From positions 4,503,501-4,567,500 of the forward strand of contig JAZARR010000172.1 of the NCBI GenBank assembly GCA_037389465.1: 64,000 nucleotides of DNA, written 5' to 3'. Under the pieces are notes generated by a model. It searched no databases, had not been told where the DNA came from, and was given only the letters and a program-made list of their open reading frames with translations. The translations under genes were made by a program, and so were the position numbers. This document shows, piece by piece, positions 30,501-42,129 of this stretch. Positions within the stretch are counted from its first letter, which is position 1. Each line of letters begins with the position of its first letter. Origin of the DNA: Baylisascaris procyonis (lineage: Eukaryota; Nematoda; Chromadorea; Rhabditida; Ascarididae).

Positions 30501-33500
30501 TTTATCAATTGAATTTGTTGTTAGTCGTTGATTTAAGTTGTTGTTAGCGAATATTTCATAGTATTTAATTTGAAGAAATAAAATAATCCATAATCGCCAA
30601 GGTATTTACTATTCTCCGTAGAATTTTCGGCTACGACTTCCATGAAATTCGGATGAAATGGGAATCACCAACAAAAACAATCGTAAGCTAGTATGGATGA
30701 GTTGTTTTCATTAGTTTATATGATGTAAATTCAAATATGCCAACTATTAAATAACTGATAAGTAATATTTTTGAAACCAACGTCTTTATTAGTAACTAGA
30801 ATTCTCTCACTTTGAGTTGTGATTTTAATAATTCCCCGAATGACCTCAATTTAAAAAATATACGAACAATAAATAAATTAAAACAAAAAAAAAAACGGTG
30901 ACAGGGGACTTTTCTTGACAATAAAACCTAGCCTAGTGATATGGATGAATGAAGCCGGCTAGCCACACGGTGATTAGATATGTCAAGTCAACTGAGGATA
31001 CGGCTGCTTAAAGCAACGAAGATCGTATTGGGTTGAATGGTTAGTGATTGTTGTGTAGGGAGCGTATAACTCGGATGTGTAAATATTTGAATACTTTTGT
31101 GCGCGATATTCAAGTGCACGGCAAGCAAATAAACGACCAATGGGATTCTTTGACTATCCGTTAGTAGTAACAATCCGTACCACTCTTCTAGCTTAGGAAA
31201 GTGTAAAAGTAATTCAATTTCTTAAATCCTTCATTCATATTTAATTTATAATAAAACAAATGCAAATTACTATCACTTAATAAAATAATCAAAATTTGGA
31301 AAAAAATTCAAAATTGAAATTATTAAATTTAAACGACATTTATGCCAATAGGATGGTATTTTCTAAATAAATTATTTTTATTTTTCTGCATTTTTGCACT
31401 TTGCAAGATGCAATCGCAAACAATCAATGTCCACTCAATAGAAAAAATGCAAACATACCATTAAAACGAATTCAGAAACATAGCTCTGTCCAGCAATTGA
31501 AGCGGTCTTCGATGAGAGCGCAGCAGTAGATTGTTGATAGTGACCGTGACTCACAGGTGATTGTTGATAGTGACCGTTAACCACAGGTATCTTCGCCAGA
31601 CCCGTCTCACCTAGTGATCCGGGAAATGACCTTTGCGTCGACGACGATGATGTGATACTAGGTCGTGATGCCTTTCGATAGCCATTCACTTGTTGTACAT
31701 TCAAATTTTCACTATTTTCAACAAGATTCGTCCATGATGCACGTCGTTTACCGATTATACTATCAGTATTATAGCCACTTGAGCATTCACTCATTGTAGT
31801 TGCATCATCTGATAATATGGCTATGCGATATGATGGAGGAGGTATGCCACTCACTGAAATTATGCTCATTTAAAGAGTTGAAGCAACTGTAACGAATAAA
31901 CTTAACAAAAGCAAATTTAGGATAATATTCCGCCTCAACAATGCCTTTCTCATGCAATAACATTAAGAAAATTTACTGTATTCCATAACTTATTGTTATA
32001 CATTTTATACTTTATTGTCAAAGATATATGAAGAATTTTTTATACTCGGAGCTTTCTTCTACCGATTAGTGAAATTAACATCAAAGAATCGAACTTCCAT
32101 TCGTCATTATTCAAATCGATTAAAAAAATGATTAAAACAAATAGAAGCATTACAATATGTAATGTGATTTTCTAACAATAGAAATAAGAGCCGCATACAA
32201 TCATAAAACTAGTCTTTTAGATTGCTCTTTTTTATCATGATTGTCGCTCATTGAAAGGAACCTAAATTTTGAGCAAGAACCATCGATAAATTCCCTAGGG
32301 AATCTAAAAATGTAGTTCGATAGTGAAGGAAAAAATGAATTGCATCAAGAAGTGTTCGGCAACCGCAACATATAATCGTATAATAATAATCGCGATGAAC
32401 GATTTCAAAGTCATCTCACGGATGGACGATTCCGAAGCCAATTTTTATTAATTATGCAAATGAATTTCTGTTGATGTCTGATACCAAAAATGAGCCATTA
32501 GTGAGCGACGACCGATAAAAAAGTGTGTTTAAGAAGAAGCGCGAACATTTTTTTTCCCTGAGAATGGGGCTTATTCAATTCGCGCTTCCGGATTGGCTAA
32601 GAAAATCGATCAATCATACGGGAAATAAGACGAATAAGCATCCACAGTAATAATGCAAGCATATCTTTGGGGTTTTATTTTGTTTCTTATCATTTTAGAA
32701 CACTCTAGGATCGAATTTCAGCACTAAAATGGTACTTGATAATGTATTTATTCCTCCTTGACTCCCCCTCCCTCTTAGCCATCCCCTTACCTAAATGCTT
32801 TGGAGGGCATGTTTACACCTCTGAAATGTTTGTGAATTGAAAGTTCATATGGAGAGGTGTACGTGTTTAGATAAAATCAACAAGAACGAGCAAATAGAAA
32901 AATTAAAGGTTTTCATATATCAAAACGAAATGATAATATCTACAATGATTAAAGCGACAGAATTGTCTACGCAAAGATGCAGCCGCAATACGTCTCGCCG
33001 AATTATTATAGCTTTGTTGTGAGTGCGTAACTACCGAATGGAGTCGACTATGAACGCCGAATCCAAACAATACGAAGCTAACTCGTCGAAACGCAAACAA
33101 TTCCCTCGAAAAGGTAAAATTACTTGAAAATAATTGCTAATTTTATGTTATTTTCAGCAGTTTTTGCAGAAAAATTTACCTAAAAATATAAAAAGTTGGA
33201 AAAAAAATTTATCGCAAAAACATATTCTTTTAATCATTATTTGCAAATTAATATGTTGATGATTTTAATATCGATTCTCATAAAAATTATTTATTTTTGT
33301 TTTTCAGCCTCTTTCTTTAGAACGATATTTCCTTTCGACGATATTTGTTGAGAAATTTTTTCACATAACCTTCGCGCTCTTTTATCATTGGGAATGTTGA
33401 TTATTTTCTTCTGTTTGCCCAAAGAAACATCAACCATGAAAAGGATGGTGCCCTTAAACTTTACAGTTCGAACAAGGGCAAGCGATGACGCTATTGCACA

Positions 33501-36500
33501 GAAAAACAAAAGATCACTAGAAAATAATCTTAAAAAATTTCATTTGAAAAAACATATTTTCGATCGAAATTTTTCGCAAAATTTTCAATAAATGAAATAT
33601 TTAAACTAAAAATAAATAAATAAATAAAGAATGATTAAACAGAGATGTGAAAATTTCAAAATTTCTTTCAACGGGAAGAAAAATGATTTATCGTTTGATT
33701 TACCACATTTGTATTGTTTTGCTCTGCGAAATACGTAGCAATTCATCATTCACCTTCAAAAAAAAAACGTTGGACGAAAATTGTAACCTTCAAAAAAAAC
33801 AACGGTGGGAATGAAAGATAGAATTTTTTTAGAAGAAAAGAAGCATAAAAAGAATAAGTTTTTGACAAATAAATATACTGAAAATGGAATTTATTATAAG
33901 ATAAGAAAGGAACAAATTAATCAAAAAAAGAAGAAATTCGAAGAAAAATTTTTTTCCAATAATTGCAATTTTCTTGAAAAATTTAGTAAATAATGATTGA
34001 GTGAAATCCTATTCAGTTAAAAAAAAAGTCATAAACGATAAAACTTTGAAGCTTCATTATGAGTTCTTTATTACTGTAATATATTCTTCAAATGAAAAAT
34101 ATATGAATAATAAATTAAATAAATATTAAGGAATTTTAAATAGGATATTTTTAAGAATAAGAAAACTGCTTGCCCTTTTAAGCAAGTAGATAACTAGTTT
34201 TCTGCTTTGATAGCCGATAGCCAACGAAGATGCATAGATAATGACAAATTGAGCGCATTTTTTTTTCAAATTTTAGTGTTTAATGTTTGAAAATTGGCAT
34301 ATGTAAAAACTGTAAACATGCCAATGATAGAACGTTGAAATGCGAATAAAATAAGCGGGGAATTATAATAACTGAGAAAAAAGAAATGATGCATTAATAT
34401 CATAAGTGAATCAGCAATTTCCAGGAATCTTCTATCCCTTCTCACTCACGAAAGAAAATCGTTTTTCTGATGAAGCACCGATTATAAAATGAGAACCTAT
34501 CGGTAGTAAAATGAATACAACTTTTTTTAAAAGGCGTATTTAAATGTCTATAAGTTTTTTTAGAAATTCACCGATCGATCAACCTCGAAGCTAAATGTGT
34601 GTGTGGTCACTCTAGGTGGACAGAGACCGCTGATTTCGCAACTGAAGTTTCAGTGTTTGTTGCTTTAAAACTCATGGATAAACAGACAAGGATACAGACA
34701 TACACATACACATGGATGCAATTTCGCCGTGATGCGTACTAAGCCATAGCGATAAAAATTATTAAATTATTAAATAAAAATTAAATTATATCAATTAAAG
34801 AAGCCTAAACTCCAGCTGATTTCTCATTTCGACGATTGATTTGATGCAAATAGCAATTGATCGAAATCGATCAGTAGAGAATTGTGCGAATTATGCGATC
34901 TGCTAATATTGCAATTGCAAATTGAAAAAATGCAAGAAAATTGCATTGCATTGCAAAAAAGATTAGTGAAAGGATTGATTGCCTTATAGATGAGGAGTGA
35001 TGTATGACGATCGATTGCCGCTGAAGATACATTCAAGGATAAGAAAGGCCGAAGTGATACATACAGAGGGTACGGAGATAAGATGAATGTAAATGATATC
35101 CGAATACCATTACCACCCAGATAGTCGAATCTCCAATAAAATCCCCAAAACATTTGAAGGAATATCCGCATCTTCTGTCACTCTGTTTCAACCCCTTCTT
35201 TTGTAGGTAAGATCCGTATTAGATGGGTGGGTATTTATATGGAAATTTAGGACTGATAACAATGAAAAAATGTCGGTTTACGTGTTAGGAACTTGTAGGC
35301 TAGCTGATGCAGTCAATTGAAATTAGCACAAAGTTCACGCTTAATAAATATTTAATGAAAATTTTTATTAAAAATCTTTATTAAATAGACAATTTGAAAT
35401 ACATTTATGGAATTATTCGTTACTAGTAGATAAAATTTTTGACAAAATTCGATTATTCACGCATCCTAAATAAAATTTTTTTATCGAAAATAATTCTATA
35501 AATAAAATATTTTTCAAATTTATCCGCAATTTTGAATAAAACAAAAAATATTGATTCTTAATTTTTTGGGATTGAGACTTTAAATAGTTAAGAGCAAATA
35601 ATAAACTTTTTTCGACTCTCTCCTCAAATAAACTGTAAGAAATAATTGAGAAACTAATCTGTATAACTAATCGATTGATTGGAAACTACAGCAGTTGAAA
35701 ATCGAAATAGTGCTTCTGACAGAAAAATTTCTTAGAAATTTGGAAATTTTCCATATTCAAATATCAAAAAAAAATTCTTCCTAAATGCTCAAAAATATTC
35801 GACGATTTCAATCAGCATATATTATAATTCAGCTGATTTGAGAAAAATAATCAACATAAAAAATTGAACGATTAGAAAAAAACATAAATTTAAATGAACC
35901 ATTCGACGATAATATTGAAAATTTTTTCATAAAATAATTTTCAAAGGTTTTTTCTTGAGAAAATTTTCATAAATGATTGTAAGAAAAATTTTCAATTTAC
36001 TAAATTATAGAGGAGATAATAAAATTGGGTCTTTTTAGAGAAAAAAAAAGAACGAGACTAAACGGAGCGAAAATGACGATAAAATCTCTAACGTATTCCC
36101 CTCCAACGATGAAAATTCTTTCGAAAACTGCAAATGAATAGTGACGTATTCCATATTTAAGAGAAGTATATCACTAGAAAAGAAGCATCAAAATTAAAAG
36201 AAAATTTTCTCACATCACTGAACCATGATGGAGTAGGATAACACAAAAATATTTTAACAGTATAATAATAATAATAATAAAAGGATATTATTGTAGAAAA
36301 TTTTTTGAAATTAAAAATGCTTCAATACCATTATAGGTGATTTAAAAAGAAAAGGAAATATATGATGATATTCTCACGTACACAACTTTTTTTGTTACGC
36401 CAATTATATTTTTGTGGTATATCATTATAACGCTTTTTCCAATTATAACATGTATAGCATACTTGGCCTTCTAATAGTATAATAACATATACTGTTATAA

Positions 36501-37334
36501 TTCAGTTTTTTTTCGGCATTTTTATAAATTTTAAAGGTTTATTTGCTCGTTTATAAGCTCGACATTTATAAGTTTATAACATGAAAGGGTTCATGGCTCA
36601 ACCTTGAGATTACAATCTTCGTTTATTGTTTCCGGTTCATCAGTCTAGGCTATTGTGGTATTGTATATTGCAAATAAATGCTATCGTCGGTAGGAAGTTC
36701 ATAAATTCGAAATTCAACAGAAATTAACGAAATAAAATTATTCGAGATGTTTAGTATTTATAAAAATGTATCATTTATTATGAAAAAAACAGACTACTGA
36801 ACAGACAAATAGGCAGACACATACAGACAAAAATTCATAAATGAGCTTTTTTTTTTTTGGAAATCACAATTATAAAAGCGTACAAATGCAGTAGAGAAAA
36901 CTACCGAAGAATCAATCGATTCTTTAAATCCTTTTTCTTTTACGGTTGTTAAATATAAACGATGATTTTATTAGTCAATGTCTCCCCTCTCCCAGAGCTA
37001 CTGTAGATTTTTGGTTTTAGCCACAAATATGACATTATTTTATAATTGGTTAGATTTTATAATGTCCTCCTTTTTTTCCCATTCTATTTTGTAGAATTTA
37101 AAAATTTTTCGATTATATTCATCACGTATTTTTTGAGTCATATAATTGAAATCTAAGCGTTATATAGGCATGTCATATAGGCATCAAATAAAGCTTCTAA
37201 AATATTAACTTACCATCTGGGAAATGATATGGCGATGGCGAAACGGCTGGCCTTGGTTCGGCATCAAGTTGTACAAATCGTGGATCATATCCTGTTGGCG
37301 TGAAAAGGCCCTTAATTAATTTCTTCATCTCCAT
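24292..37334 (-). CDS. Type II single-pass membrane protein with a polyglutamine tail, unidentified family
   Basis: Eight - strand exons join in phase to give about 771 aa: 37334-37214, 31853-31459, 29180-28986, 27876-27712, 26831-26670, 26492-26039, 25618-25104 and 24600-24292. Residues 1-210 are a hydrophilic, Ser-rich, presumably cytoplasmic part with a PPSY motif (residues 46-49, a PPxY-type WW-domain ligand) and a repeated GHYQQS. A membrane helix follows (about 211-231, from KIILILLAF), preceded by basic and Cys residues. The outer part includes the segment FTSIYDFKT, then GGIPECNGARW, then a Cys-rich stretch (RRCTECYDFCIPEYG) and FYLFVPEW. The C-terminal ~270 residues are Asn/Gln/Gly-rich and include 21 consecutive glutamines (622-642). 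I do not recognise the family. The junction between exons 26670 and 26492 is the least certain: other donors there break the frame. The first ATG at 37334 lies in an exon that is open further upstream, so an extra 5' exon is possible. Confidence 0.8.
25185..25247 (-). repeat. CAA/CAG repeat encoding 21 glutamines
   Basis: On the coding (-) strand a run of CAA and CAG codons encodes 21 Gln within exon 7 of the membrane-protein gene. The CAG codons cluster at the 5' end on the coding strand, so it is an interrupted repeat of the kind that varies in length. Confidence 0.95.
27480..27542. repeat. (TA)n microsatellite with TAAATA leader
   Basis: Direct TA repeats preceded by a few ataaata units, in the region between exons 27712 and 26831 of the - strand gene. 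Confidence 0.95.
27895..28870. mobile_element. Block of distinct composition inside an intron, possible degenerate repeat element
   Basis: This ~1 kb stretch between exons 28986 and 27876 is clearly richer in GC than the flanking A-rich intron. It contains phrases such as cggcaacggttaggcctac and ctggccggtcga (the latter on the - strand). On the - strand a frame is open from 28202 through the neighbouring exon to 27801, including GILAGRFGFQVFSRNI and KELSGSSVGLTVAEKT; on the + strand 28346-28594 and 28682-28870 are open. I see no terminal inverted repeats, target duplication or recognisable transposase. Inserted repeat or transferred fragment is inference from composition alone. Confidence 0.35.
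30988..31183 (-). other. Candidate terminal exon or nested coding block
   Basis: On the - strand, after a tttcctaag that could act as an acceptor, a frame of about 65 codons reads LEEWYGLLLLTDSQRIPLVV, then VYLLAVHLNIAHKSIQIF, and stops at 30988. It lies between exons 31459 and 29180 of the membrane-protein gene and its phase would fit exon 31459. If used, it would give a short isoform lacking the membrane helix. The acceptor is poor. Confidence 0.25.
33040..33361. other. Ambiguous coding-like block in a long intron
   Basis: On the + strand an ATG at 33040 opens MESTMNAESKQYEANSSKR, reaches a gtaaaa donor at about 33114, and joins in phase to an exon after ttttcag at 33307 that soon stops (39 aa in total). 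On the - strand 33509-33291 is open for 72 codons, including VKFKGTILFMVDVSLGKQK and IPNDKRARRLCEKI, after a ttttctag acceptor. Both cannot be right, and neither is recognised. Confidence 0.2.
34600..37200. other. Remainder of first intron of the - strand membrane-protein gene
   Basis: Apart from the block at 33.0-33.5 kb, the 5.4 kb intron 31854-37213 shows A-rich (+ strand) sequence with no supported feature. A 115-codon - strand open frame at 35171-34824 is within the length expected by chance for this many frames. Confidence 0.5.
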
Positions 37335-37457
37335 TAGCCTTCCATTAGCTAGATCTGAAAAACTTCACGCAAACAGTTATCATTTTAGATTCGGAATCAG
37401 GAGCGAAACTCATTAAAAAACATCATGAAATAGTTGGTCGCTGATGTTGGGAAAGTT

Positions 37458-37550
37458 CAAAATATCCGAGTCACAAGTTCGGGAACTTTAAAATATTGGG
37501 GTCACAGGTTCGGGAACCTTAAAATATCCGAGTCACAAGTTCGAGAACTT
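37458..37550. repeat. Three-copy 31-bp tandem repeat containing TTCnnGAA palindromes
   Basis: Copies lie at 37458-37488, 37489-37519 and 37520-37550. Each has the form AAAATATccgagTCACaaGTTCGGGAACtt with few differences, and each contains the palindrome GTTCggGAAC (GTTCgaGAAC in the third). nTTCnnGAAn is the core arrangement of heat-shock elements. The array lies 124-216 bp upstream of the first identified ATG of the - strand membrane-protein gene (37334), so a promoter role is possible but only inferred. Confidence 0.75.
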
Positions 37551-38460
37551 CAATAATTTAAGCGAACATCTCACGAATCAAAAATTAAAATCACTTACAA
37601 GATTTCATGAAGATCTTATCTTATTCAGAAAACAACAGCAATAGTATCAAAAATAAGCAAAAGAAAAGAAAACAAGCACTTCAGAACGAATACACATCAC
37701 AAAGCTTTTCGCGATGAACATTGAACGTCTTTGCCGAAAAACTGGTTCACTAAAGAATTGGCTAGAGAGGTTTCAATGGTGGGCGGTAACATCACCCAAC
37801 CAAACAGCATGAGAGCAAAAGAGACGAAAATGGAATAGCAATCGAGTGATCGCTATATGGTGGGGGTGACCTTCATTTGTCCCCTCCCATTTCCTCATTG
37901 AACACAGTCCACAAAGGTTACGCTAAAGGTGGAATTAACCTCAGCGACCAACGACATTCTCATAGACTTGTTGCCGCGCACCAACATAAACAATGCACCA
38001 CTTGCGTTCAGTACAAATTCACCTTCTCAGGTGATCTTTCAGGTTTCCAGGTAAAATTTAAACATTCCGAAGTCAAGGACATTTAGAGCTTTTTTTTTTT
38101 TGCAAGACTCGATAACATTATATATATAGCCAATCTGTTCAAAAAACTAGGGGATGAAAGAACGGAAGGCAATAGAAAAGTTACAAAAAACACAAACGTT
38201 GAGCGCCTTTCAAAGAATACTTCACATCAGACAATTTGCTGATTTTTTCAATATTTGAATCACTTTTTAGAGTTTATTTTTTATGATTTTATTAGAATTT
38301 ACTCAAAAATATTCGATATACTACAATGGGTAAATTTAGCATTTAGCCAATCTCTGACTCCATAGTCATTTATGAGGTGTAATTATCGAATCAATATGCT
38401 CCAAAATGGCGTCCTATGATTTCGTTTACAGTCGATTGCACCGTTTTGCGTGCTTAAGAA
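37551..38460. other. Upstream region of the membrane-protein gene
   Basis: A GC-richer block at 37860-38060 has a 70-codon + frame (including VQYKFTFSGDLSGFQ) ending near a gtaaaa, but no usable start. It may be an exon of an unknown gene, or promoter/5' UTR sequence. Confidence 0.3.
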
Positions 38461-38463
38461 CCG

Positions 38464-38520
<57 letters not shown>
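38464..38520. repeat. (TA)n microsatellite
   Basis: Simple TA repeat read directly, in a non-coding stretch (38521-39960) where I see no gene. Confidence 0.95.
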
Positions 38521-38525
<5 letters not shown>

Positions 38526-39967
38526 CTGATTTCTTTTATAGGGCTTATCTTCACTAACTGACTTAGAAATCTACATACATGGGTTCCCATTCACCCTTCT
38601 CTCCGCACACTTCCCTCAGTACATGTTTCACTTATGCAAAATAAACAAGCAAATGATTTTATTTCAAAATAATCATTTTTGTTTATTATATTAATCCGTA
38701 TATTAAATAATAAAAAAATAGTTATTACTTGTTATACATTCAAATAGCAATAATTACTAATATTTACCTAATTCAAGCACACTACTATGATAATTAATGT
38801 TGCCGTGATAAATCTTCTTCCCGAAAAAGACTTTTTCATATTCAAAACGCATAAAAAATTATTGTTGATGGCATTCACTTGCTTATAGAAAAAAAAAACG
38901 CTCTCGCACATAATGAAATCAAAAGAAAAGAGCAATGAAAAAGTGAAATACTATGCTAAATTTGTGATAAGCTGTCAATGGTCACTATCGACATGAATGA
39001 CCCATCACTTTCTTTATTTCCTTCGCAAAAACTATTTAAATCTCTTTCGCATAGCGCTAACTTTTTTATATGGCTACGTTATGGTCAGTTGTGGTCAACG
39101 AATTCGTAGTGCAAGTTAAATTTAACAGCTAAGTAATAGTTTGTTTATTTATAGTTAATAATGAACTCAAAAATTTGGACCATACCACAGAAGTCACATG
39201 ATGGATTCACCGAGGAAATTACATTCATAAATTTGGATAACTTTCAACCAATATTCTCGCAGAGATGAGGGAGAGAGAAATGGTGGAGATGTAGTAGATA
39301 TCCTTTCCTTCTAGAGAAGCAAATGAGAAAAATGATCGGAGTCGAAGACGACGGCGGGAACAAAATTTGAGAAGATGATACCCAGCCTATATTTAATAGT
39401 TAATATAGTTGACTTGCCATTCAAAGTCGCTTTTTTTCATATGTCTGAAACAACGGAAAGATTGCCTTGCGGTTAATATGATCGCAGGTGTCGCAGTATG
39501 CACATATGAGGAGGTTTTGTCTCTTTAAAAAATTGTGTAAGTTTCCTTTGAGAACAATGAAAAAAAAATCATATTGGATACGATTTTTTAAATAATAAAA
39601 CTTAATTCATCAACAAAAAATTTTCTAAAATAGAAAAATGCTCTTTGAATATTTCAGATGTTTCATATGCTTTGAGAGACGAACATGAAATATCGAAAAT
39701 TTTGGATATTAGCTAGAAATGCTCAAAAAAATTGCACTCATCTATTGTGGTGATTGTTTTTTTTTTCATAGCTAATAAATTCGAGAAATTTTTAAACTTC
39801 TCATAGAAAATTACGTTGTAAACAAGAAGAGATAAGGTTCCCCACGTTTTTAAGATCAGCAAGTAAATATCAATTCCTTTCGTCGATAATTTACATAACA
39901 ATATTTTATTCATTTTCAATTAGCCCCTTATATCTTAATAATCAATACAATCGATGAGAGGCACGTG

Positions 39968-40668
39968 ATGCAGAGGCTACAAATATTCCTTAATGTTCTA
40001 GTAACGGGAATTTACTTCTATTTTCATGATCTTTTGTTGACCAAACGAAATCGACGTCAAGCATTGCGTTTTCTACTCCCCGAACTCGGTAAGACCAAAA
40101 AGTGATCACGGGAGCTTGTTAATTATGGAAGAATCACGATTAGTGATCAATCAATAACTGTCGTAGTTCGCAGTATCGAGATTGTTTTTGACAAAAAAAT
40201 CCTTGAAAAATTTTTGTGACACATCATGAGACAGAGACTCCTACAAGGACAGTTAAGCTCAAGTTCAATGAGCAGACGCATTACTTTAAAAAAAAAAAAA
40301 AAAAAAACGAGGAGGGCTTTTACAATATGAAATTTCCCAGGAACTTAATTTTTTGTAGAATTTTTCCCAAAAATCTCAGAAAGCTCCCGAAAAAATTTTC
40401 CCGGCCTATCTTATCACTTTAAATACAATTCCCAGGAATTTAATTTCCCATGAAGGGCATTTGATCCAACGTTAGTTATTTTCCGTCTATGAGAAATTTT
40501 AGAGGAAATATGCAAATTTATGAATGTAAACGACGCGAATTCGATTAATACAAGCAAAAAGTATGCTTTTTGCATTTTTCAGTTTTAAAAAAAGATTTCA
40601 TAAAATTTGTCACAACAAGAGAAATAATTTCCGAGGCGATAACGCTTATCGAGATCACACGGTATTTG
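39968..40668 (+). CDS. Candidate first two exons of an unidentified + gene (type II membrane anchor)
   Basis: Exon 39968-40088 starts with ATG and ends at a gtaaga donor. It encodes a hydrophobic anchor-like N-terminus (MQRLQIFLNVLVTGIYFYF) followed by basic residues (LLLTKRNRRQALRF). It joins in phase to 40583-40668, after tttttcag, which reads VLKKDFIKFVTTREIISEAI and ends at gtaatt. Possible later exons are around 40997 (three frames open) and 41986-42129 (see that entry). Splice signals and phase match, but the gene cannot be finished and no family is recognised. Confidence 0.35.
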
Positions 40669-41470
40669 GTAATTATTCAATCAATTTCCTAACTATCATT
40701 TCCGATTGGTACGAACAAGTAAGAAATGATGGGAATTTATGAGATGAATTTTTTACTGCATTGAAATTGATTAGTTTTATAATGTTTATATTTTTCTTCT
40801 TAATAAAATCATCGAAAATTCAATTATAATAAATGGCTTTTTCCTAAAAGTGCTATGAGAGTTTCCGGAAATAACGATAGATTACTATTGTAGCAGTCGT
40901 TAGGATTTTTCCACTAAATTTGTATAGGTAAATTCCATCCACCCTTCCCAAACCTTCCCACCAAATATTCCAAAAATGTCTAAAACTCTTATTAGTTACC
41001 AGCCAAAATCTCGAAATTTATGCAAAAATTATTCAACTCTTGCCATTACTCTTACCATCCTCATTTGTGAATAGACTCAATTTGTGGCTAAATCGATGAG
41101 TCGATTGGTTGTCTATTTCTCAGCCACTAACAATGAGTTTACTTTGATTGATTACATTGACGTGTACATTCACCAAAAAAAAGAAAAATAAATTATTGAC
41201 TAGCAGTATTTTCCGACAATCTCTATACTCTTTTATTCACATGACATTAGTGTAACCTACAAGTTTTTTTAATTGAATCTCTTCAACTAGGCAAATAATG
41301 AAGAAAAACCTCATCACTAGTATATATAAGGATTTAAGAATAAATTGTTAATTATTTTCACTCTATTTAATATTTTTAAAAGAATTTCAAAAAAAGGAAC
41401 TGTTCGATTTAATCGACTATTTCTAGCATTGGCTACCTAAAAATAAATTATAGCTTAGTATTCTTCATTG

Positions 41471-41764
41471 TTAATAATTTCTATTAATTTCTTTTTGCAA
41501 AGATGAGGGGGCTTGTCTCGTGCTCCTTGGATGCTGATGAGTTGATTCATCATTACCCCACTCAAGAGGAGAGTTCGGATTGGTTCCACCACCGTCGTCC
41601 TGATGAGGCTGCTGGTCGGAGTGACTTGGTGGGACAATGCGAAAGAGTCTGGTCGGAGCCTTCTTAAAACCCACTTCGCAATAAACAATACTAAACGATG
41701 ATTGCGTATGTACTATATCGCTATGTTTATTTTCATTTTCACTCCCCAGCACTACAGACATCAT
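41471..41764 (-). CDS. Possible small hydrophilic protein or exon, 97 aa
   Basis: The frame begins MMSVVLGSENENKHSDIVHT and ends LQKEINRNY. It is rich in Ser, Gln, Pro, His and Gly, with a GGGTNPNSP stretch. An internal ctgtag could be an acceptor. A second - frame over 41688-41455 is also open. The sequence is more GC-rich than its flanks. Function unknown. Confidence 0.25.
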   Translation of the reverse strand: MMSVVLGSENENKHSDIVHTQSSFSIVYCEVGFKKAPTRLFRIVPPSHSDQQPHQDDGGGTNPNSPLEWGNDESTHQHPRSTRQAPSSLQKEINRNY

Positions 41765-41985
41765 TTACAACCGCTATATTTCCGAATTTCCGTTGTTTAT
41801 TTATTATCCTTTTTCATTCACAATCTTATTGTATTTGATTCCTCCTTTGATATGTTCGTTTGTATTAAAACATCTTAGTGTAAACTTTATTCTTCGTAAT
41901 TTATATGCTCAGATATTCAGAAAAATGCAATTAGATTCGCAGTCTATGTGAACTAATAGCTATAATATCGAATTCACCTCTGCAG

Positions 41986-42129
41986 AAAGACGACCCAAGT
42001 GTATACAAGCTCGGATTTCATCATGCTTTTAGCACGTATAGATTTATGATCAGCAATGTTGTGCAAAAAAAAATTCATCTTCGCGTGGTGAACGATGCAA
42101 GTAAAAAAGGTCATTTACGCTTAATATGA
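41986..42129 (+). other. Candidate terminal exon
   Basis: After a good acceptor (cacctctgcag) a 47-codon frame reads KDDPSVYKLGFHHAFSTYRF and ends KKGHLRLI-stop. Its phase fits the donor at 40669, so it may close the + gene starting at 39968. Confidence 0.3.

Noticed and set aside
40216..40422. Possible processed retrocopy with a poly-A tail at about 40287-40307
   Set aside because: The segment before the A-run matches no gene I recognise and lacks target duplications; the A-run alone is not evidence.
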